Shown piece after piece: positions 44,875-54,198 of a stretch of 64,000 nt of DNA. The notes under the pieces were generated by a model. The model searched no databases. It saw only the letters and a program-made list of their open reading frames with translations, and had not been told where the DNA came from. Each line of letters begins with the position of its first letter. Position 1 is the first letter of the stretch. Position numbers and translations under genes: made by a program. This DNA is from CAYYUA01 sp964542585 (GTDB lineage: Bacteria > Bacteroidota > Bacteroidia > CAILMK01 > CAYYUA01), in contig CAZIUI010000014.1 of NCBI GenBank assembly GCA_964542585.1, positions 1 to 64,000 of the forward strand, in the 5' to 3' direction.

Positions 44875-46151
44875 TGGCTGACCGTAGATACCAGGAACGT
44901 TTTCAGGATTTTCAAGCGGCCCCTTCCTCCAGCGTCTGGGAGGGTATCGAGGAGCAACTTGATCAGCGACAAAAACAGTTGCAAAGACAAGCCTATGGCT
45001 TTTCTTCCGCTCTTTTGCTTCTGTTAAGTGGGTTCTTTTTGGGTATCCTTTACGAAGATTGGCATAGCGGTTCAACATACACTCACAAAAGTGCGCCAAA
45101 ACAGTTTGTGCTTGCCGATAGCCTTACGGAGCCAATAAATGCTGAATCTAAAGGCTGGTTTCAGGGAACGCGTAAGATGCTGAATACTGGAAGGATAGCT
45201 TTAAGCAATGGACAGCAAACAAATCCTGAATTAAGCCCTAAAGTAGCCACTTCACAATCCGATCAATCCAATAGTAATAATTCGGCAAGTTCCCTATCCT
45301 CGCAGGAATCAAAGGCGACTACTTCCGCTATAGAAGAAGAAGAAAGGTTAAGTAAGCAGAAAATCCTAGCTTTTAGGGATAACCTGCCTGATGCTGATCA
45401 AAATTCTAATTCAATACCGGTAGAACCTGACTTAGGTTTTGATCAAAATTTTGAAAAAGCCAGTTCTTCATGGTCTCTAGGGATACGCGCTGAAATAGCT
45501 TGGCAAAAACCCAATTACCAGGTCAAACGGCCTTACAATCCAGTGATAAAAAAACAGCTAGAGCAGGCAAATGGTCCGGCTAAGGTATTTTCCTCAGTGG
45601 CAGTTGCTCATTATCAATTAAGTGACCACTGGCGCTTGACTAGCGGTATCGGAGTTGAAGTGGTTAGGAGATCGTTTACCTACAGGCCGAATTCTGCTTT
45701 TAAACGGAACCCAGACCCTGGCAATGATGAGGATGACGAAGCAAACCTAACAGCTAACAACATTCGCTCTGCTGAAAAGCAGACTACCACCAATACCAGT
45801 GGCTACATCAAGATGCCTCTTAGCCTACAATACGGGTTTTCCTTTAAGCGGTTTAAGTTGGGTTTGGAAGGAGGTATTACCGTTCGCAAGTTGGTTAATG
45901 CAAGCGGTAAGCAGCTCAATCCCTTGGCTCAGAGGGTTAGCGACCGGTCTTCAAATAATTCTAATTTACGAACCTGGCAGTCAAATGTGGTACTACGCCC
46001 TAGCGTTGGCTATCAACTTACCCCCAACTGGCAGGTGACCGTGGCTCCCCAAGCCAGTGTTGCTATGGAATCCTATTACCAAGAAAATTATCCCATTTCC
46101 AATCGCCCCTACAGGATAGGGATTCAGGCCGGTATAAACTACAATTTTTAA
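44874..46151 (+). CDS. Putative dual membrane-spanning anti-sigma factor
   Basis: 425 residues in four parts: a cytoplasmic head (1-40) with FQDFQAAPSSSVWEGIEEQL, a short anti-sigma-like segment seen in Bacteroidota regulators; one membrane helix (about 42-60); a low-complexity Ser/Asn/Gln/Glu-rich linker (about 61-198); and a C-terminal outer-membrane beta-barrel (about 199-425) starting SWSLGIRAEIAW and ending GIQAGINYNF. A single protein that begins in the cytoplasm, crosses the inner membrane and ends in the outer membrane matches the dual membrane-spanning anti-sigma (Dma) type reported in Bacteroides. It would hold the preceding sigma factor until an outer-membrane signal arrives. Confidence 0.75.
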   Translation: MADRRYQERFQDFQAAPSSSVWEGIEEQLDQRQKQLQRQAYGFSSALLLLLSGFFLGILYEDWHSGSTYTHKSAPKQFVLADSLTEPINAESKGWFQGTRKMLNTGRIALSNGQQTNPELSPKVATSQSDQSNSNNSASSLSSQESKATTSAIEEEERLSKQKILAFRDNLPDADQNSNSIPVEPDLGFDQNFEKASSSWSLGIRAEIAWQKPNYQVKRPYNPVIKKQLEQANGPAKVFSSVAVAHYQLSDHWRLTSGIGVEVVRRSFTYRPNSAFKRNPDPGNDEDDEANLTANNIRSAEKQTTTNTSGYIKMPLSLQYGFSFKRFKLGLEGGITVRKLVNASGKQLNPLAQRVSDRSSNNSNLRTWQSNVVLRPSVGYQLTPNWQVTVAPQASVAMESYYQENYPISNRPYRIGIQAGINYNF

Positions 46152-46199
46152 ATGCCTTTCACTGGCTTGGAATGAAGCTAAACGGCAGATTTAAGCTTT

Positions 46200-46610
46200 A
46201 TGTTTGAGGCAATTAAGCGCTCCTCAACCATTATTTTTCGACTTAAAGTGGCGCTTGCTCTTGCGGTAATAGTACCGTTAGGGCTCTACAGCAAGGCATA
46301 TAATGGTCCTTCAGCCAGTTGGGTTAACAATGACCTTGTAGGTATCTGGTATGTAATAGCTTGGTGCTTAGGGGTTGCCTTTATTTGGCCCTCTTTTCCT
46401 AGCTGGAAAAATGCGCTTGTGGTTTTTATGGTTACCTGTTTCCTGGAACTTTTGCAGCTAAGTGAATGGTACCCTCTGGAATGGGCCCGAAGTTTTTTTG
46501 TGGGGCGCCTGGTTTTGGGAACCACTTTTATCTGGATAGATTTTTTCTACTACATCCTGGGAGGTTTGGCCGGATGGGGCTTACTTAGCTTTTGGCAAAA
46601 CAAGCTTTAA
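46200..46610 (+). CDS. DUF2809-family membrane protein
   Basis: 136 residues, four helices. The DUF2809 pattern is visible: a basic start (RLKVALALAVI), NNDLVGIWYVIAWCLG, ELLQLSEWYPLEWARSF and LGTTFIWIDFFYYILGG. Function unknown. It lies 48 bases after the anti-sigma gene and may be part of the same unit, or separate. Confidence 0.78.
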   Translation: MFEAIKRSSTIIFRLKVALALAVIVPLGLYSKAYNGPSASWVNNDLVGIWYVIAWCLGVAFIWPSFPSWKNALVVFMVTCFLELLQLSEWYPLEWARSFFVGRLVLGTTFIWIDFFYYILGGLAGWGLLSFWQNKL

Positions 46611-46627
46611 ATGACTAAGCTCTTCCC

Positions 46628-47149
46628 TTATTCAGAATTCCTGTAGGCTTTAGCTTTATCAACGTAAGTTTGCGCATTTTGGCGTAGATCCTCCATATCA
46701 GATTTAGTGACAGTTCTGACTATTTTGGCTGGGCTGCCCATGATAACCGAATAATCCGGGAATACTTTACCCTCGGTCACCAAGCTATGGGCTCCTACAA
46801 TACACCAATTTCCAATCCGGGCATTGTTCAGGATGGTGGCCCTCATGCCTACTAGCGAGTGATTACCAACATGGGCACCGTGCACAATGGCAGCATGCCC
46901 CAGAATGCAATTATGGCCCACTTCAACAGGAAAACCGGGATCTACATGAATTATTGCTCCATCCTGGACATTGGTCCGGTTTCCAATAGCAATAGCATCA
47001 CTGTCTCCTCGAATAACCGCTTGATACCAAACCGATGCTTGATTACCAAGTGTTACCGAACCTAAAACCGTGGCATTGGGGGCTAAAAATACGTTGTGGC
47101 CTTTTTGTACTTTTGCCCTGAGTTGATGTTCATAATAGGTATACTCCAT
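46628..47149 (-). CDS. Gamma-carbonic-anhydrase family protein
   Basis: 173 residues forming a left-handed beta-helix of hexapeptide repeats (VTLGNQASVWYQAVIRGD, NCILGHAAIVHGAHVG, MRATILNNARIGNWC). The histidines in GAIIHVDPG and GHAAIVHGAHVG are placed like the three metal ligands of the gamma-carbonic anhydrase fold (YrdA/PaaY type). Whether it hydrates carbon dioxide or is an acyltransferase-like relative cannot be told. ATG only 14 bases from the hutI ATG on the other strand. Confidence 0.88.
   Translation of the reverse strand: MEYTYYEHQLRAKVQKGHNVFLAPNATVLGSVTLGNQASVWYQAVIRGDSDAIAIGNRTNVQDGAIIHVDPGFPVEVGHNCILGHAAIVHGAHVGNHSLVGMRATILNNARIGNWCIVGAHSLVTEGKVFPDYSVIMGSPAKIVRTVTKSDMEDLRQNAQTYVDKAKAYRNSE
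47108..47115 (+). promoter_or_regulatory. Bacteroidota -7 element inside the gamma-CA gene, facing hutI
   Basis: TACTTTTG, the same octamer as before porW, lies 48 bases upstream of the hutI ATG but inside the opposite-strand gamma-CA coding region. Since the start codons are separated by only 14 bases, the hut promoter must overlap that gene, and this element fits. Confidence 0.45.
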
Positions 47150-47163
47150 AAAATGCTTAGCAA

Positions 47164-48414
47164 ATGGCCATTTTAATACAAAATATAGCTGGATTAGCGC
47201 AGGTTCGCGAAAGCGCTCCTAAGCCGCTAACAGGCACGGATCTAAAAGAACTGCCGGTCCTTCAAGACGCCTACCTATACCTCTCTGATGGCAAAATTGC
47301 AGATTTTGGCCCTATGAGCCAATGTCCCAATCCTGATGCAGAGTTTATTGATGCTAGCGGCCGTTGGGTTTTTCCCAGTTATGTGGACGCTCATTCACAC
47401 CTGGTTTTTGCAGCTAGTAGGGAGAATGAATTTGTGATGAGGCTAAAGGGCAAGAGTTATGAGGAAATTGCAACTGAGGGTGGCGGAATCCTGAACTCAG
47501 CTAAGCGTCTCCAGCAAACCTCAGAAGCAAGCCTTTTGGAAAGTGCCCGCCAAAGACTGGATGAAATCATCCGTAAAGGCACTGGAGTTTTGGAAATTAA
47601 AAGTGGTTACGGCCTTAGTTATGATGCCGAGCTGAAGATGCTACGCGTCATCCGGCAATTGAAAAAGGAAAGCCCGATCCCGATTAAGGCTACTTTTCTG
47701 GGAGCTCATGCTATTCCCATAGAATACCGGAACAACCGTGATGCTTACATTTCCGAGGTCAAAGATCGCATGCTTCCAATGGTAGCAGAAGAAGGGCTTG
47801 CGGAGTACATGGACGTTTTTTGTGAAAGAGGCTTTTTTAGCCAGGAAGAAACGGAAACGCTGTTAGCCAAGGGTCGTGAGTATGGCCTTAAACCTAAGGT
47901 TCATGCCAACGAGCTGGGCTATACCGGTGGTGTTCAGGCCGGTGTCAATCAGCATGCAGTATCGGTCGACCACTTGGAATGCACCGGAGAAAATGAGTTG
48001 GATGCCCTAAAAACATCTAGTACGATTCCGGTAATCTTACCGTCCACTGCTTTTTTCCTGGATATAGAACCACCACCTGCTCGGCAGATGGCTGATGCGG
48101 GACTTCCGATTGCACTCAGTACGGATTACAATCCCGGAAGTTGTCCTTCGGGTAGCATGCCATTTACGGCTGCTCTAGGTTCCGTCAAGCTGAAGCTTTT
48201 GCCGGAAGAAAGTTTTAACGCGGCCACTGTCAATGCAGCGCACGCTATAGAAATGGGCCAGGATTACGGGCATATTAGAAAAAATGCCGCAGCTAATGTT
48301 TTCATAACGGATCCCATACCGTCTTACACTTTTCTGCCCTATAGTTTCGGGAATGAGCACATTGCCGAAGTCCTTGTTAATGGTGAAAGGTATCATGGGC
48401 TTAAACCGGTTTAA
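47164..48414 (+). CDS. hutI: Imidazolonepropionase
   Basis: 416 residues, amidohydrolase fold. It hydrolyses 4-imidazolone-5-propanoate to N-formimino-L-glutamate in histidine degradation. Metal-site motifs: HxH in VDAHSHLVF, His in GLKPKVHANEL and Asp in IALSTDYNPGSCPSGSMP. FtcD, acting on its product, follows after 21 bases. Its ATG is 14 bases from the opposite-strand gamma-CA start. Confidence 0.96.
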   Translation: MAILIQNIAGLAQVRESAPKPLTGTDLKELPVLQDAYLYLSDGKIADFGPMSQCPNPDAEFIDASGRWVFPSYVDAHSHLVFAASRENEFVMRLKGKSYEEIATEGGGILNSAKRLQQTSEASLLESARQRLDEIIRKGTGVLEIKSGYGLSYDAELKMLRVIRQLKKESPIPIKATFLGAHAIPIEYRNNRDAYISEVKDRMLPMVAEEGLAEYMDVFCERGFFSQEETETLLAKGREYGLKPKVHANELGYTGGVQAGVNQHAVSVDHLECTGENELDALKTSSTIPVILPSTAFFLDIEPPPARQMADAGLPIALSTDYNPGSCPSGSMPFTAALGSVKLKLLPEESFNAATVNAAHAIEMGQDYGHIRKNAAANVFITDPIPSYTFLPYSFGNEHIAEVLVNGERYHGLKPV

Positions 48415-48435
48415 AAACCAATCAACAAAACAGGA

Positions 48436-49485
48436 ATGGCTGAAAAACAGCTCTTAGAGTGTGTTCCCAATGTTAGCGAGGGAACGGATAAAGACCTGAT
48501 CTTCAAGCTTCAAACAACACTTAGCCAGGTAGCAGGGGTCCAACTTTTACATGTTGACCGTAATGAAGCAGCTCATCGAACCGTATTTACGTTCATCGGT
48601 GCTCCAGAGCACGTACTTGAAGGGGCTTTTCAATTAATAAAGCGCGCTGGTGAGCTGTTGGATATGAGCCAGCATGTGGGGGAGCATCCGCGAATGGGTG
48701 CTACAGATGTTTGCCCGCTGATCCCTTACGAAGGCCTTACCATGGACGAGGCTGCTGATTACGCTAGAAAGCTGGGTAAAAGGGTTGGAGATGAATTGCA
48801 TATTCCTGTTTACCTCTATGAACAGGCAGCCAGTAAGCCAGTGCGCGAAAGCCTGGCGAATGTTAGAAAAGGCAAGTATGAAGGCATGGCGGAAAAGCTA
48901 AAAGCACCAGGGTGGGAGCCTGATTATGGGCCTATGGAGCTCAATAAAGAGGCGGGTGTCACGGCTATTGGAGCGCGTGATTTCCTTATTGCTTATAACA
49001 TTAACTTAAACACTAAAAAGGCTGATAAAGCCCATGCTGTTGCTTGTGATGTCCGTGAAAGCGGCAGGCCGCAGAGGGATGAAAACCGTAAAGTTGTAAA
49101 GGACGAGCACGGTAAAGCTAAACGCATTCCGGGTTTGCTATCAGAAGTAAGAGGGCTTGGTTGGTACATTGCTGATTTTGGGCAAGCCCAGATCAGCCTG
49201 AATATTCGGGATATAAAGAAAGCCCCTATTCAGGATGTATTTGATACCGTAGTTGCCAAAGCGCATGAACGTGGCCTCCGGGTTACAGGTTCTGAAGTGG
49301 TAGGGATGGTGCCTCGTTCTGTTTTGATGAGCGCTGGGCGTCATTACCTGCTTAAGCAAAACGAAAATCCGGAAGGGTACTCAGAGAAGGAGATTATTGA
49401 TATGGCAGTAATTTCGCTGGAGTTAAGCGATGTGGTGGCCTTTAATCCGGATGAGAAGGTAATCGAGTATCAACTGACCTCTTGA
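48436..49485 (+). CDS. ftcD: Glutamate formimidoyltransferase
   Basis: 349 residues. It moves the formimino group of N-formimino-L-glutamate to tetrahydrofolate, the step after hutI. Family blocks: LLECVPNVSEGTDKDLI, VGEHPRMGATDVCPLIPYEG and GARDFLIAYNINLNT. The cyclodeaminase domain of the animal fusion enzyme is absent, so formimino-THF processing needs another protein. The next gene (HDAC-like) starts 16 bases on. Confidence 0.95.
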   Translation: MAEKQLLECVPNVSEGTDKDLIFKLQTTLSQVAGVQLLHVDRNEAAHRTVFTFIGAPEHVLEGAFQLIKRAGELLDMSQHVGEHPRMGATDVCPLIPYEGLTMDEAADYARKLGKRVGDELHIPVYLYEQAASKPVRESLANVRKGKYEGMAEKLKAPGWEPDYGPMELNKEAGVTAIGARDFLIAYNINLNTKKADKAHAVACDVRESGRPQRDENRKVVKDEHGKAKRIPGLLSEVRGLGWYIADFGQAQISLNIRDIKKAPIQDVFDTVVAKAHERGLRVTGSEVVGMVPRSVLMSAGRHYLLKQNENPEGYSEKEIIDMAVISLELSDVVAFNPDEKVIEYQLTS

Positions 49486-49501
49486 GGAAAAGCGCAATCC
49501 C

Positions 49502-50404
49502 TTGATCCGGATAGCATACGATCCCATTTACAAGCTACCATTACCGGAGAATCACCGGTTCCCGATGATGAAATATGAGCTGATCCCCAAACAGCTCATC
49601 CATGAAGGGACTTATGAAGAGCCTCAGTTTTTCAGGCCGGAACCAATGAATGAAAGGGTTGTCAAGGCTGTTCATAAGCGTGGCTACATACAGCAGCTTA
49701 AGGATGGCACTATCCCGAAAAAAGCAGCCAGGCGCATTGGGTTCCCTTACAGCCAGCGGCTTATAGATCGTGAGTACTGTATCACTTTTGGTACCATCCA
49801 GGGGGCTTTATCCGCCATGGATTACGGTTTTGCATTCAACATTGCGGGGGGAACCCATCATGCTTACCGGGATAGGGGAGAAGGCTACTGTATTTTCAAT
49901 GATATAGCCGTAGGAGCGCAATACTTACTGGATCACACTTCGGTTGAGCAAATACTGGTGGTAGATCTGGATGTGCACCAGGGAAATGGTACGGCTTCTA
50001 TCTTCCAAGATGAGCCCAGGGTCTTTACTTTTAGTATGCATGGTGCTAAAAACTTTCCCCACAACAAAGAAAACTCTAATCTGGACGTGCCCCTAGCCCC
50101 TGGCACAGCAGATCAGGAATACCTGGATCATTTGCAAGCCCATTTACCAGGATTGATCAGCTACTTACTGCCGGATTTTATCTTTTTTCAATCCGGCGTA
50201 GATATCCTGGCCAGTGATAAGCTAGGCACGCTGAACCTGAGCAGAAAAGGTTGCTACCAGCGGGATGAACTGGTACTGGAAACAGCCTGGAAGCATCAGA
50301 TTCCGTTAATGGCTGTTATGGGCGGAGGATATTCAGATAGCTTGCGAGAAATTCTGGAAGCGCATTGTAATACCTATCGTATTGCTAAGGCCTTGTACGA
50401 TTAA
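49502..50404 (+). CDS. Histone-deacetylase-family amidohydrolase
   Basis: 300 residues of the arginase/deacetylase fold. Zinc and catalytic sites are visible: GGTHHAYRDRGEGYCIFND (the HH pair), VVDLDVHQGNG, SGVDILASD and AVMGGGYS. Bacterial members remove acetyl groups from polyamines, proteins or small amides. TTG at 49502 is the start, placed just before the first strand. Its position inside a histidine-degradation operon is not standard, and its substrate there is open; a role in amide release from pathway side products is only a guess. Confidence 0.88.
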   Translation: MIRIAYDPIYKLPLPENHRFPMMKYELIPKQLIHEGTYEEPQFFRPEPMNERVVKAVHKRGYIQQLKDGTIPKKAARRIGFPYSQRLIDREYCITFGTIQGALSAMDYGFAFNIAGGTHHAYRDRGEGYCIFNDIAVGAQYLLDHTSVEQILVVDLDVHQGNGTASIFQDEPRVFTFSMHGAKNFPHNKENSNLDVPLAPGTADQEYLDHLQAHLPGLISYLLPDFIFFQSGVDILASDKLGTLNLSRKGCYQRDELVLETAWKHQIPLMAVMGGGYSDSLREILEAHCNTYRIAKALYD

Positions 50405-50496
50405 GGCTTTAATGGCTTTCCGTGAGCAAGCTTTTGCCGGTCCAAGGGCGTCTGTTCCTATTTTCCTTTGTTACTTTGCAACAAATAAATCAAGCC

Positions 50497-51867
50497 ATGG
50501 CGAAACCCCATTTGCCGGCTGGTTTCCGGGATTTTGGGCCGGAAGCAGTGTATAAGCGTAACTACATCTTTCAGCGTATCCGGGAGGTTTTTGAGCAGTA
50601 TGGCTACCAACCCCTCGAAACTCCGGCTTTTGAGACTACGGGTACCCTTACGGAGAAGTATGGCGAAGAAGGTGATCAGCTTCTCTACCGGGTCCTGAAT
50701 AGCGGTGACTACCTGAGTAAAGTACCCCGGGAGGTGCTAAACCAAAAGGACTTCAAGGCATTACTCCCCTATATCAGCGATAAAGGGTTACGTTATGACC
50801 TTACGGTTCCGATGGCTCGTTATGTGGCGATGAATACCAATGAGCTCACCTTTCCTTTTAAGCGATACCAGCTACAAAATGTATGGCGGGCAGATAAGCC
50901 CCAGAAAGGGCGCTATCGAGAGTTTTATCAGTGCGATGCCGATGTGGTCGGAAGCCGTTCCCTGATGTACGAGGCGGAACTCATAACCCTTTTTGATGCC
51001 GTATTTGACGCCCTGGACCTGGGAGCGGTAACCCTTGAATTGAATTCCCGGAAAATCCTTATGGGATTGGCCAAAGCCTTTGATTTTGAAGATCGTTTTG
51101 CTGACTTCACCATTGCCCTGGATAAACTGGATAAGATCGGAATGGCCGGGGTGAAAAAAGAGCTGGATAACCGCGGTATTCCATCATCAATTCTGGATGA
51201 GGTGCACCCCATCCTTCAAGCAGATACCACTTATGCCGAGAAGCTCAACTTTTTAGATTCCTACTTTAATGATAATGTGACGGGATTGGAAGGCCTGAAT
51301 GAGATTAAGCGGGTGAACGAGATGCTGAACGCAGTGAACTTAAAGCGGCTAGAGCTGAATTTTAACCTGACGCTAGCCCGTGGACTGGACTATTACACTG
51401 GGATTATTTTCGAAGCTGTACCGCAAAACCTGAGATCCGGTTCAATCGCTAGTGGTGGTCGGTATGATGACCTGACTGCTTATTTTGGGCTGAATAATGT
51501 TTCAGGGATCGGGATCTCTTTCGGTGTCGAGCGCATATACGAGGTAATGGATGAGCAGGGCTTGCTGGGAGCTGTGAAAGGAAACTATGCCGAGGTGATT
51601 GTGGTATTGCTGGAAGAAGAGCAAGAAGTTTACGGTTTCCAGGTGGTAACCACCCTTCGCGATGCCGGAATTTCCGCTGAAATCACCCCTGACGCAAGGA
51701 AATTGGCTAAGCAACTCAAATATGCTGATCGAAGGCATGTTAACTACGCGCTTATTTTGAATGCGGAAAATAGTGGCAACCAACGCTTTACCTTAAAACA
51801 TATGAGTACCGGAAATCAAACAGAACATACCGACCTGCAAACCGTGAAGGCTGAGCTAACTGCTTAA
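50497..51867 (+). CDS. hisS: Histidyl-tRNA synthetase
   Basis: 456 residues from the ATG at 50497, where the family start MAKPHLPAGFRDFGPEA begins (longer frames upstream have no homology). It charges tRNA-His. Class II motifs: PHLPAGFRDF at the N-terminus, RYDLTVPMARYVAMN, RPKKGRY-like QKGRYREFYQCD and the histidine-specific ARGLDYYTGIIFE and SGGRYDDL. The C-terminal anticodon-binding domain follows. It lies between HDAC-like and hutH genes with 92 and 11 bases of spacing, inside a histidine-catabolic operon. Confidence 0.96.
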   Translation: MAKPHLPAGFRDFGPEAVYKRNYIFQRIREVFEQYGYQPLETPAFETTGTLTEKYGEEGDQLLYRVLNSGDYLSKVPREVLNQKDFKALLPYISDKGLRYDLTVPMARYVAMNTNELTFPFKRYQLQNVWRADKPQKGRYREFYQCDADVVGSRSLMYEAELITLFDAVFDALDLGAVTLELNSRKILMGLAKAFDFEDRFADFTIALDKLDKIGMAGVKKELDNRGIPSSILDEVHPILQADTTYAEKLNFLDSYFNDNVTGLEGLNEIKRVNEMLNAVNLKRLELNFNLTLARGLDYYTGIIFEAVPQNLRSGSIASGGRYDDLTAYFGLNNVSGIGISFGVERIYEVMDEQGLLGAVKGNYAEVIVVLLEEEQEVYGFQVVTTLRDAGISAEITPDARKLAKQLKYADRRHVNYALILNAENSGNQRFTLKHMSTGNQTEHTDLQTVKAELTA

Positions 51868-51878
51868 CCGTTTTGCTT

Positions 51879-53399
51879 ATGACTGCCCATTTATTCCATT
51901 CTGGTTGGTTAACCATTGATGACTTGTTGACCACCTTGCATAACCGAGAGCCAGTCGTTATTCCCAATGATTGCTGGCAGAATGTGGATGAAAGCCGGAA
52001 TTACCTCGCTAATAAATTAAAAGCTGGCGATAAGCGCTACTATGGAGTCAATACAGGATTTGGAGCGCTTTGTAATGTGCAGATCTCTAATGCGGAACTC
52101 GGTCAATTGCAAGAGAACCTGCTTAAATCCCATGCAGCAGGTACCGGGGAATATGTGCCTTACGATATGGTGCGGCTGATGCTGCTCCTTAAGGTTCAAG
52201 GTTTGTTAGCTGGTTTTTCCGGGGTAAACCGAAGCACGATCCAACGCCTGGTCTGGCATTACAATGCTGATGTGTTGCCGGTCGTATATGAGATGGGTTC
52301 GTTGGGTGCTTCCGGTGACCTGGCGCCATTGGCTCATCTGAGCTTACCCTTAATTGGCAGGGGAGAGGTTTGGGGTAAAGATGATAAGCCACAGCCTGCT
52401 TATCAGGCTTTACAGGATCATGAGCTTGAACCCCTGCGACTTGAAGCCAAGGAAGGCTTATCCTTACTTAATGGGACCCAATTCATGACGGCCTATGGGA
52501 CCTATTGCTTATATGAATCCGGAATGCTATTGGATTGGGCCGATACAACCACGGCTATAGCGTCAGATGGATTCGGAAGTAAACTTGAACAGTTTAAGGC
52601 CCGCATCCACGAAATTAGGCAATCACCTGGCCAGGAGGAAGTGGCCGCCAATATCCTTGAACTTTTAAGCGACAGCCCCCTGGCTAATCAGGAAAAGTCC
52701 CAAATACAGGATCCATACGCTTTTCGGTGTATTCCTCAGGTGCACGGGGCTGCCCGGGAGGCTTATGAACATGTGAAGCACACCTTTGAACAAGAGATCA
52801 ATGCGGTGACGGATAACCCCAATATTTTCTCAGGATCCGATGAGATCCTTTCAGGTGGCAACTTTCATGGGGAGCGATTGGCCATGACGCTGGACTACCT
52901 GGCTATGGCTCTCAGTGAGATTGCCAGCATTGCTGAGCGAAGGATTTACAAGCTTCTGAATGGAAGCCATGGTTTGCCGGAGTTCCTGGTTTTGGAGCCC
53001 GGTTTGAATTCCGGGCTGATGATCCCGCAGTATACCGCAGCCTCCCTTGTAAGCCAGAACCGCCAATTATGTACACCTGCTTCCGTTGATTCCATAACCT
53101 CCAGCAACGGACAGGAAGATCATGTGAGTATGGGCGCTAATGCGGCCTTAAAAGCCTATCAGGTACTTAACAATGTTTGGCAGGTTTTGGGTATCGAGCT
53201 TTTAACATCCTCGCAAGCAGTGGATTTCCGCCGCCCCTCTAAAACTAGTCCCCAATTAGAGGCTATAATAGATGCCTACCGTGAAGAAGTGCCCTTTTTT
53301 GACCATGACCGCGAGCCCTATGAGGCAATGCATGCCAGTGTAAGCTTTTTACGAAAACATCCGACTCCTCTTGTTAAATCTCGTTCAGCCGACCTGTAA
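51879..53399 (+). CDS. hutH: Histidine ammonia-lyase
   Basis: 506 residues from the ATG at 51879 (a TTG two codons upstream is in frame). It deaminates histidine to urocanate using the MIO cofactor formed from the Ala-Ser-Gly in GSLGASGDLAPLAH. Other blocks: YYGVNTGFGALCNVQIS and GQEDHVSMGANAALKAY near the C-terminus. Urocanase (hutU) is missing from the window, so one step of the pathway must be encoded elsewhere. Confidence 0.96.
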   Translation: MTAHLFHSGWLTIDDLLTTLHNREPVVIPNDCWQNVDESRNYLANKLKAGDKRYYGVNTGFGALCNVQISNAELGQLQENLLKSHAAGTGEYVPYDMVRLMLLLKVQGLLAGFSGVNRSTIQRLVWHYNADVLPVVYEMGSLGASGDLAPLAHLSLPLIGRGEVWGKDDKPQPAYQALQDHELEPLRLEAKEGLSLLNGTQFMTAYGTYCLYESGMLLDWADTTTAIASDGFGSKLEQFKARIHEIRQSPGQEEVAANILELLSDSPLANQEKSQIQDPYAFRCIPQVHGAAREAYEHVKHTFEQEINAVTDNPNIFSGSDEILSGGNFHGERLAMTLDYLAMALSEIASIAERRIYKLLNGSHGLPEFLVLEPGLNSGLMIPQYTAASLVSQNRQLCTPASVDSITSSNGQEDHVSMGANAALKAYQVLNNVWQVLGIELLTSSQAVDFRRPSKTSPQLEAIIDAYREEVPFFDHDREPYEAMHASVSFLRKHPTPLVKSRSADL

Positions 53400-53411
53400 A
53401 ATCAACTTCTT

Positions 53412-54167
53412 ATGATAGCTGGTAAGCGTGTCATGGTGGTTCTCCCAGCCTACAACGCAGCTGAAACCCTTGAAGCAACCTATCAAGAGATACCGTTTGA
53501 AGTGGTCGACAATGTCATATTAGTAGATGATGCCAGCAAGGATGACACAGTGGATGTGGGAAAGCAGTTAGGCATAGAACATATAGTCCAACATGATCAA
53601 AATCTAGGTTATGGCGGTAATCAGAAAACCTGTTACCAAAAAGCCCTGGATCTGGAAGCCGATATTGTGGTAATGCTTCATCCAGACTATCAGTACACGC
53701 CAAGCCTTATTCCAGCCATGGCCAGCATAATTGCCCATGATATCTATCCAGTGGTTTATGCTTCCAGGATACTGGGTAAAGGGGCTTTGAGAGGAGGTAT
53801 GCCACTTTACAAATATGTGGCTAACCGCCTGCTTACTCTTTTTCAGAATATCTTGATGAACCAGAAACTCTCTGAATACCACACAGGGTATCGTGCTTTT
53901 TCGCGAAAAGTATTGGATGACCTGGATTTTAGCGCTAATTCCAATGATTTTGTATTTGATAATCAAATGACTGCACAGGTATTTTATGCAGGTTATGAGA
54001 TTGCCGAGGTAACTTGCCCTACCAAATACTTTGAGGAAGCCTCTTCTATAAACCTGCTCCACAGTACCATTTACGGCTTGGGGGTTATCAAAACATCTAT
54101 CCAGTACTTTTTTCAAAAGCTAGGATTGGTAAAAGTGCCCATTTTTGAGCGTTTGAAAGAAACGTAA
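53412..54167 (+). CDS. Family 2 glycosyltransferase (DPM1-like)
   Basis: 251 residues. The GT-A fold is seen from VVLPAYNAAETLEATY, the DDASKDDT motif and LHPDYQYTPSLIPAM with the metal-binding Asp. The branch resembles dolichyl/polyprenyl-phosphate mannose or glucose synthases; no membrane anchor helices follow. Start 12 bases after hutH stop. A possibly decayed membrane-protein gene on the opposite strand comes next. Confidence 0.88.
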   Translation: MIAGKRVMVVLPAYNAAETLEATYQEIPFEVVDNVILVDDASKDDTVDVGKQLGIEHIVQHDQNLGYGGNQKTCYQKALDLEADIVVMLHPDYQYTPSLIPAMASIIAHDIYPVVYASRILGKGALRGGMPLYKYVANRLLTLFQNILMNQKLSEYHTGYRAFSRKVLDDLDFSANSNDFVFDNQMTAQVFYAGYEIAEVTCPTKYFEEASSINLLHSTIYGLGVIKTSIQYFFQKLGLVKVPIFERLKET

Positions 54168-54198
54168 TAATAGGGAAGGAAATACGATTAGCCGCACT

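Noticed and set aside
53604..54116. A 170-codon minus-strand frame inside the glycosyltransferase gene
   Set aside because: Fully contained in a supported gene and without family resemblance.
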